Part shown: positions 33,526-35,139 of the stretch, piece after piece | How the letters are laid out: each line of letters opens with the position of its first letter | Position numbering within the stretch: position 1 is the first letter of the stretch | From: Lachnospiraceae bacterium | GTDB taxonomy: Bacteria > Bacillota > Clostridia > Lachnospirales > Lachnospiraceae | DNA length: 35,139 nucleotides | NCBI GenBank assembly: GCA_028693705.1 | Contig: JAQUUX010000033.1 | Coordinates: 1-35,139, forward strand | Reading direction: 5' to 3' | The notes under the pieces: generated by a model | Seen by the model: the letters and a program-made list of their open reading frames with translations, nothing else | Database searches by the model: none | Told to the model about the DNA's origin: nothing | Program-made: the position numbers and the translations under genes

Positions 33526-35054
33526 TCTGCTACCTCACTTTCTCCTGTAAATCCGAAGGAAGCACTGGTCAGGCTATCCTGAGAGATCTCATCCTTGCTG
33601 AATTCTCCGTTGATTCTGCCCTGGAATACGGTAACGGAACGATCTGCTAATTCCTGAATTTCTTCCATATCAGAGGAAATCAAAAGAACTGCAACGCCTG
33701 TATCTTTCAGCTGGTGGATAATATTGTAAACATCACCTCTGGCTGCCGCATCAATACCTCTTGTGGGCTCATCCAGAATAACCACCTTAGGACCTGTTGA
33801 CAACGCCCTCGCAATAACTACCTTCTGCTGATTACCACCGGAAAGACTTCCGATATCATCATTCAGACTTACGATCTTGGTACGGAAATCATCAACATAC
33901 TGCTGTGCGATTTCGTTCTCTTTCTTCCTATTTAAAATAAACTTTCCAACTGTCTTTGTATCTAACAGTGCGGATGTCGTATTCGCTGCAATGGAACTAA
34001 TCTTAAACAGTCCATGATAATGTCTGTCTTCCGGTACATAATTGATACCCGCATCCAGGATCTTCTTAGTAGTAAGCCCTGTAATGTCCTGACCGTCCAG
34101 ATATACCTTACCGCCTAATACTTTGTCTCTGCCGAAAATAGTGCTGACCAGTTCTGTTCGTCCTGCGCCAACTACACCGGCGATACCCAGAATCTCTCCG
34201 GGATACAGATCAAATGTAATATTGCTGAAACCGTAGCCGCTGAAATCTTTTACCTGTAATACCGGTTTTAATTTTTCATAATCTACTTTTTCATAAGCTT
34301 TTTCTTCTTTTTCCTTGGAAACGGTATTAGGAGGAAGTAAGCCTTTTACCAGCATCTCCTTCGTAAATTCTGCTACCGGACCATTCAAGGTTACAACACC
34401 GTCTCTCATAATTGCTACATGTGTTGCGATTTCAAAAACTTCTGTCAGACGATGTGTTATGTAAATAATACTGATATTCTTTTTCTTCAGATCCTCTACT
34501 ACTTTAAATAAGGACTGAACTTCGTCAAATGTAAGAGCACTGGTAGGCTCATCCAGAATCAGGATTCTTGCTTCTCTCATGAGACCTCTTAAGATCTCTA
34601 CCAGCTGCTGTTCTGCGATAGACAAGCTGTTTGCTTTTCTCTGCAGGTTTAAATCCCAGCCAAGTTCCTTTACATGAGCGTCCAGGCGCTTTCTTAATTC
34701 TACCGGCTTCTCATCAAAGCCCATCAATACATTTTCTTCTACCGTCATATTAGGAAACAACATTGGTTCCTGCGGTACCATGTAGATACCCTTTGCCAAT
34801 GCTACAGACGGTTTTGTCATATTTACCTTTTCACCAGAAATATAGATATCACCCGTATCCGGCTGATAAATACCCATGATAATCTTCATCAGGGTACTCT
34901 TTCCTGCACCATTACCACCAATCAGTGCGATTACTTCGCCAGCCTTCAGGTCCATACTGATACCCTTCAGAACAGCGTTGCTACCAAATGATTTGTAGAT
35001 GCCTTTTACGGAAAGCATATATTCTGTGGTGTTGTTATTATTATTGTTTTCCAC
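33522..35054 (-). CDS. lsrA: AI-2 ABC transporter ATP-binding protein LsrA
   Basis: The 510-residue tandem ATPase (E. coli LsrA is about 511) has Walker A GGNGAGKST, signature LSIAEQQLVEI and Walker B ILILDEPTSAL in the first half, and a degenerate Walker A GVVGAGRTE, signature LSGGNQQKVV and Walker B VVILDEPTRGID in the second, as in RbsA-type proteins. I chose GTG 35054, which has GGAGG seven bases upstream; the ATG 24 bases earlier has none. The name rests on the lsrB and lsrF genes downstream. First gene of the operon in view. Confidence 0.88.
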   Translation of the reverse strand: MENNNNNNTTEYMLSVKGIYKSFGSNAVLKGISMDLKAGEVIALIGGNGAGKSTLMKIIMGIYQPDTGDIYISGEKVNMTKPSVALAKGIYMVPQEPMLFPNMTVEENVLMGFDEKPVELRKRLDAHVKELGWDLNLQRKANSLSIAEQQLVEILRGLMREARILILDEPTSALTFDEVQSLFKVVEDLKKKNISIIYITHRLTEVFEIATHVAIMRDGVVTLNGPVAEFTKEMLVKGLLPPNTVSKEKEEKAYEKVDYEKLKPVLQVKDFSGYGFSNITFDLYPGEILGIAGVVGAGRTELVSTIFGRDKVLGGKVYLDGQDITGLTTKKILDAGINYVPEDRHYHGLFKISSIAANTTSALLDTKTVGKFILNRKKENEIAQQYVDDFRTKIVSLNDDIGSLSGGNQQKVVIARALSTGPKVVILDEPTRGIDAAARGDVYNIIHQLKDTGVAVLLISSDMEEIQELADRSVTVFQGRINGEFSKDEISQDSLTSASFGFTGESEVAE

Positions 35055-35112
35055 AGTATTCCCTCCAAATGATTGCATATGTTATGTGTGTCAACATTTG
35101 TCTTATGTAATC

Positions 35113-35139
35113 ATAATAGACTATGCCATATCGTTTGTC
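35113..35139 (-). promoter_or_regulatory. Probable Lsr operon promoter, cut by the window edge
   Basis: TATTAT (35118-35113 on the minus strand) is a good -10. Seventeen bases upstream the window ends in GACA, the last four bases of TTGACA; the first two bases lie outside. Start near 35106, about 52 bases before the GTG. No LsrR site can be judged. Confidence 0.4.

Overview
The window reads as chromosomal DNA of a low-to-medium GC, Gram-positive anaerobe of the Clostridia, most likely a gut Lachnospiraceae. Supports are the strong AGGAGG-type ribosome sites, the lipoproteins with Ala/Thr/Glu-rich linkers after the lipobox, VanW-type and YhaM-type proteins, a DUF4080-type radical SAM protein, and a complete AI-2 (Lsr) uptake operon. 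I cannot fix the genus from sequence alone. No tRNA, rRNA, CRISPR array, phage gene or intact transposase was seen.

Layout. 85-3891 (minus): rlmD, yhaM-like nuclease and an HtrA/DegP-like membrane protein whose three catalytic residues all appear to be lost. 3999-8614 (plus): mutS2, then an OmpR-type response regulator and its histidine kinase. 8611-13623 (minus): a co-directional run of a 34-residue membrane peptide, a VanW-domain protein, an AIR-synthase-like protein, an Lrp/AsnC regulator, an aminotransferase and trmL. 13709-14314 (plus): an unrecognised anchored protein. 14311-17527 (minus): DEDD exonuclease, endonuclease III and a B12-binding radical SAM protein. 17715-18053 (plus): a small XRE regulator with a perfect palindrome in its promoter. 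18054-18357: a gene-free stretch with a promoter-like element, three consecutive hairpins and a T-tract, a candidate small RNA. 18358-20556 (minus): galactokinase and an AraC-type regulator. 20557-21232: no gene, but 547 bases made almost entirely of nested inverted repeats. 21233-24204 (minus): a TRAP transporter (dctP-dctQ-dctM). 24526-27870 (minus): a GntR (YtrA-type) regulator with an ABC ATPase and permease. 28073-29017 (minus): an auxin-efflux-carrier-type transporter. 29174-35054 (minus): lsrA-lsrC-lsrD-lsrB-lsrF, ended by a clear terminator.

How the parts work together. The Lsr operon encodes an AI-2 importer (LsrACDB) and the terminal thiolase (LsrF) of phospho-AI-2 breakdown; the kinase LsrK, regulator LsrR and isomerase LsrG are not in the window. 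The TRAP operon has a consensus TTGACA-17-TATAAT promoter with a palindrome over its -35 box. In both the TRAP and Lsr operons a hairpin sits next to the gene for the binding protein, which suggests tuning of binding-protein level relative to the membrane subunits.

The most unusual content is the 20641-21187 structured region (137-, 96- and 246-base stem-rich domains), the 18098-18184 candidate small RNA, the catalytically degenerate HtrA-like protein, and two genes (mutS2, araC-like) that seem to lack a Shine-Dalgarno and have a -10-like box right before the start codon, as in leaderless transcripts.
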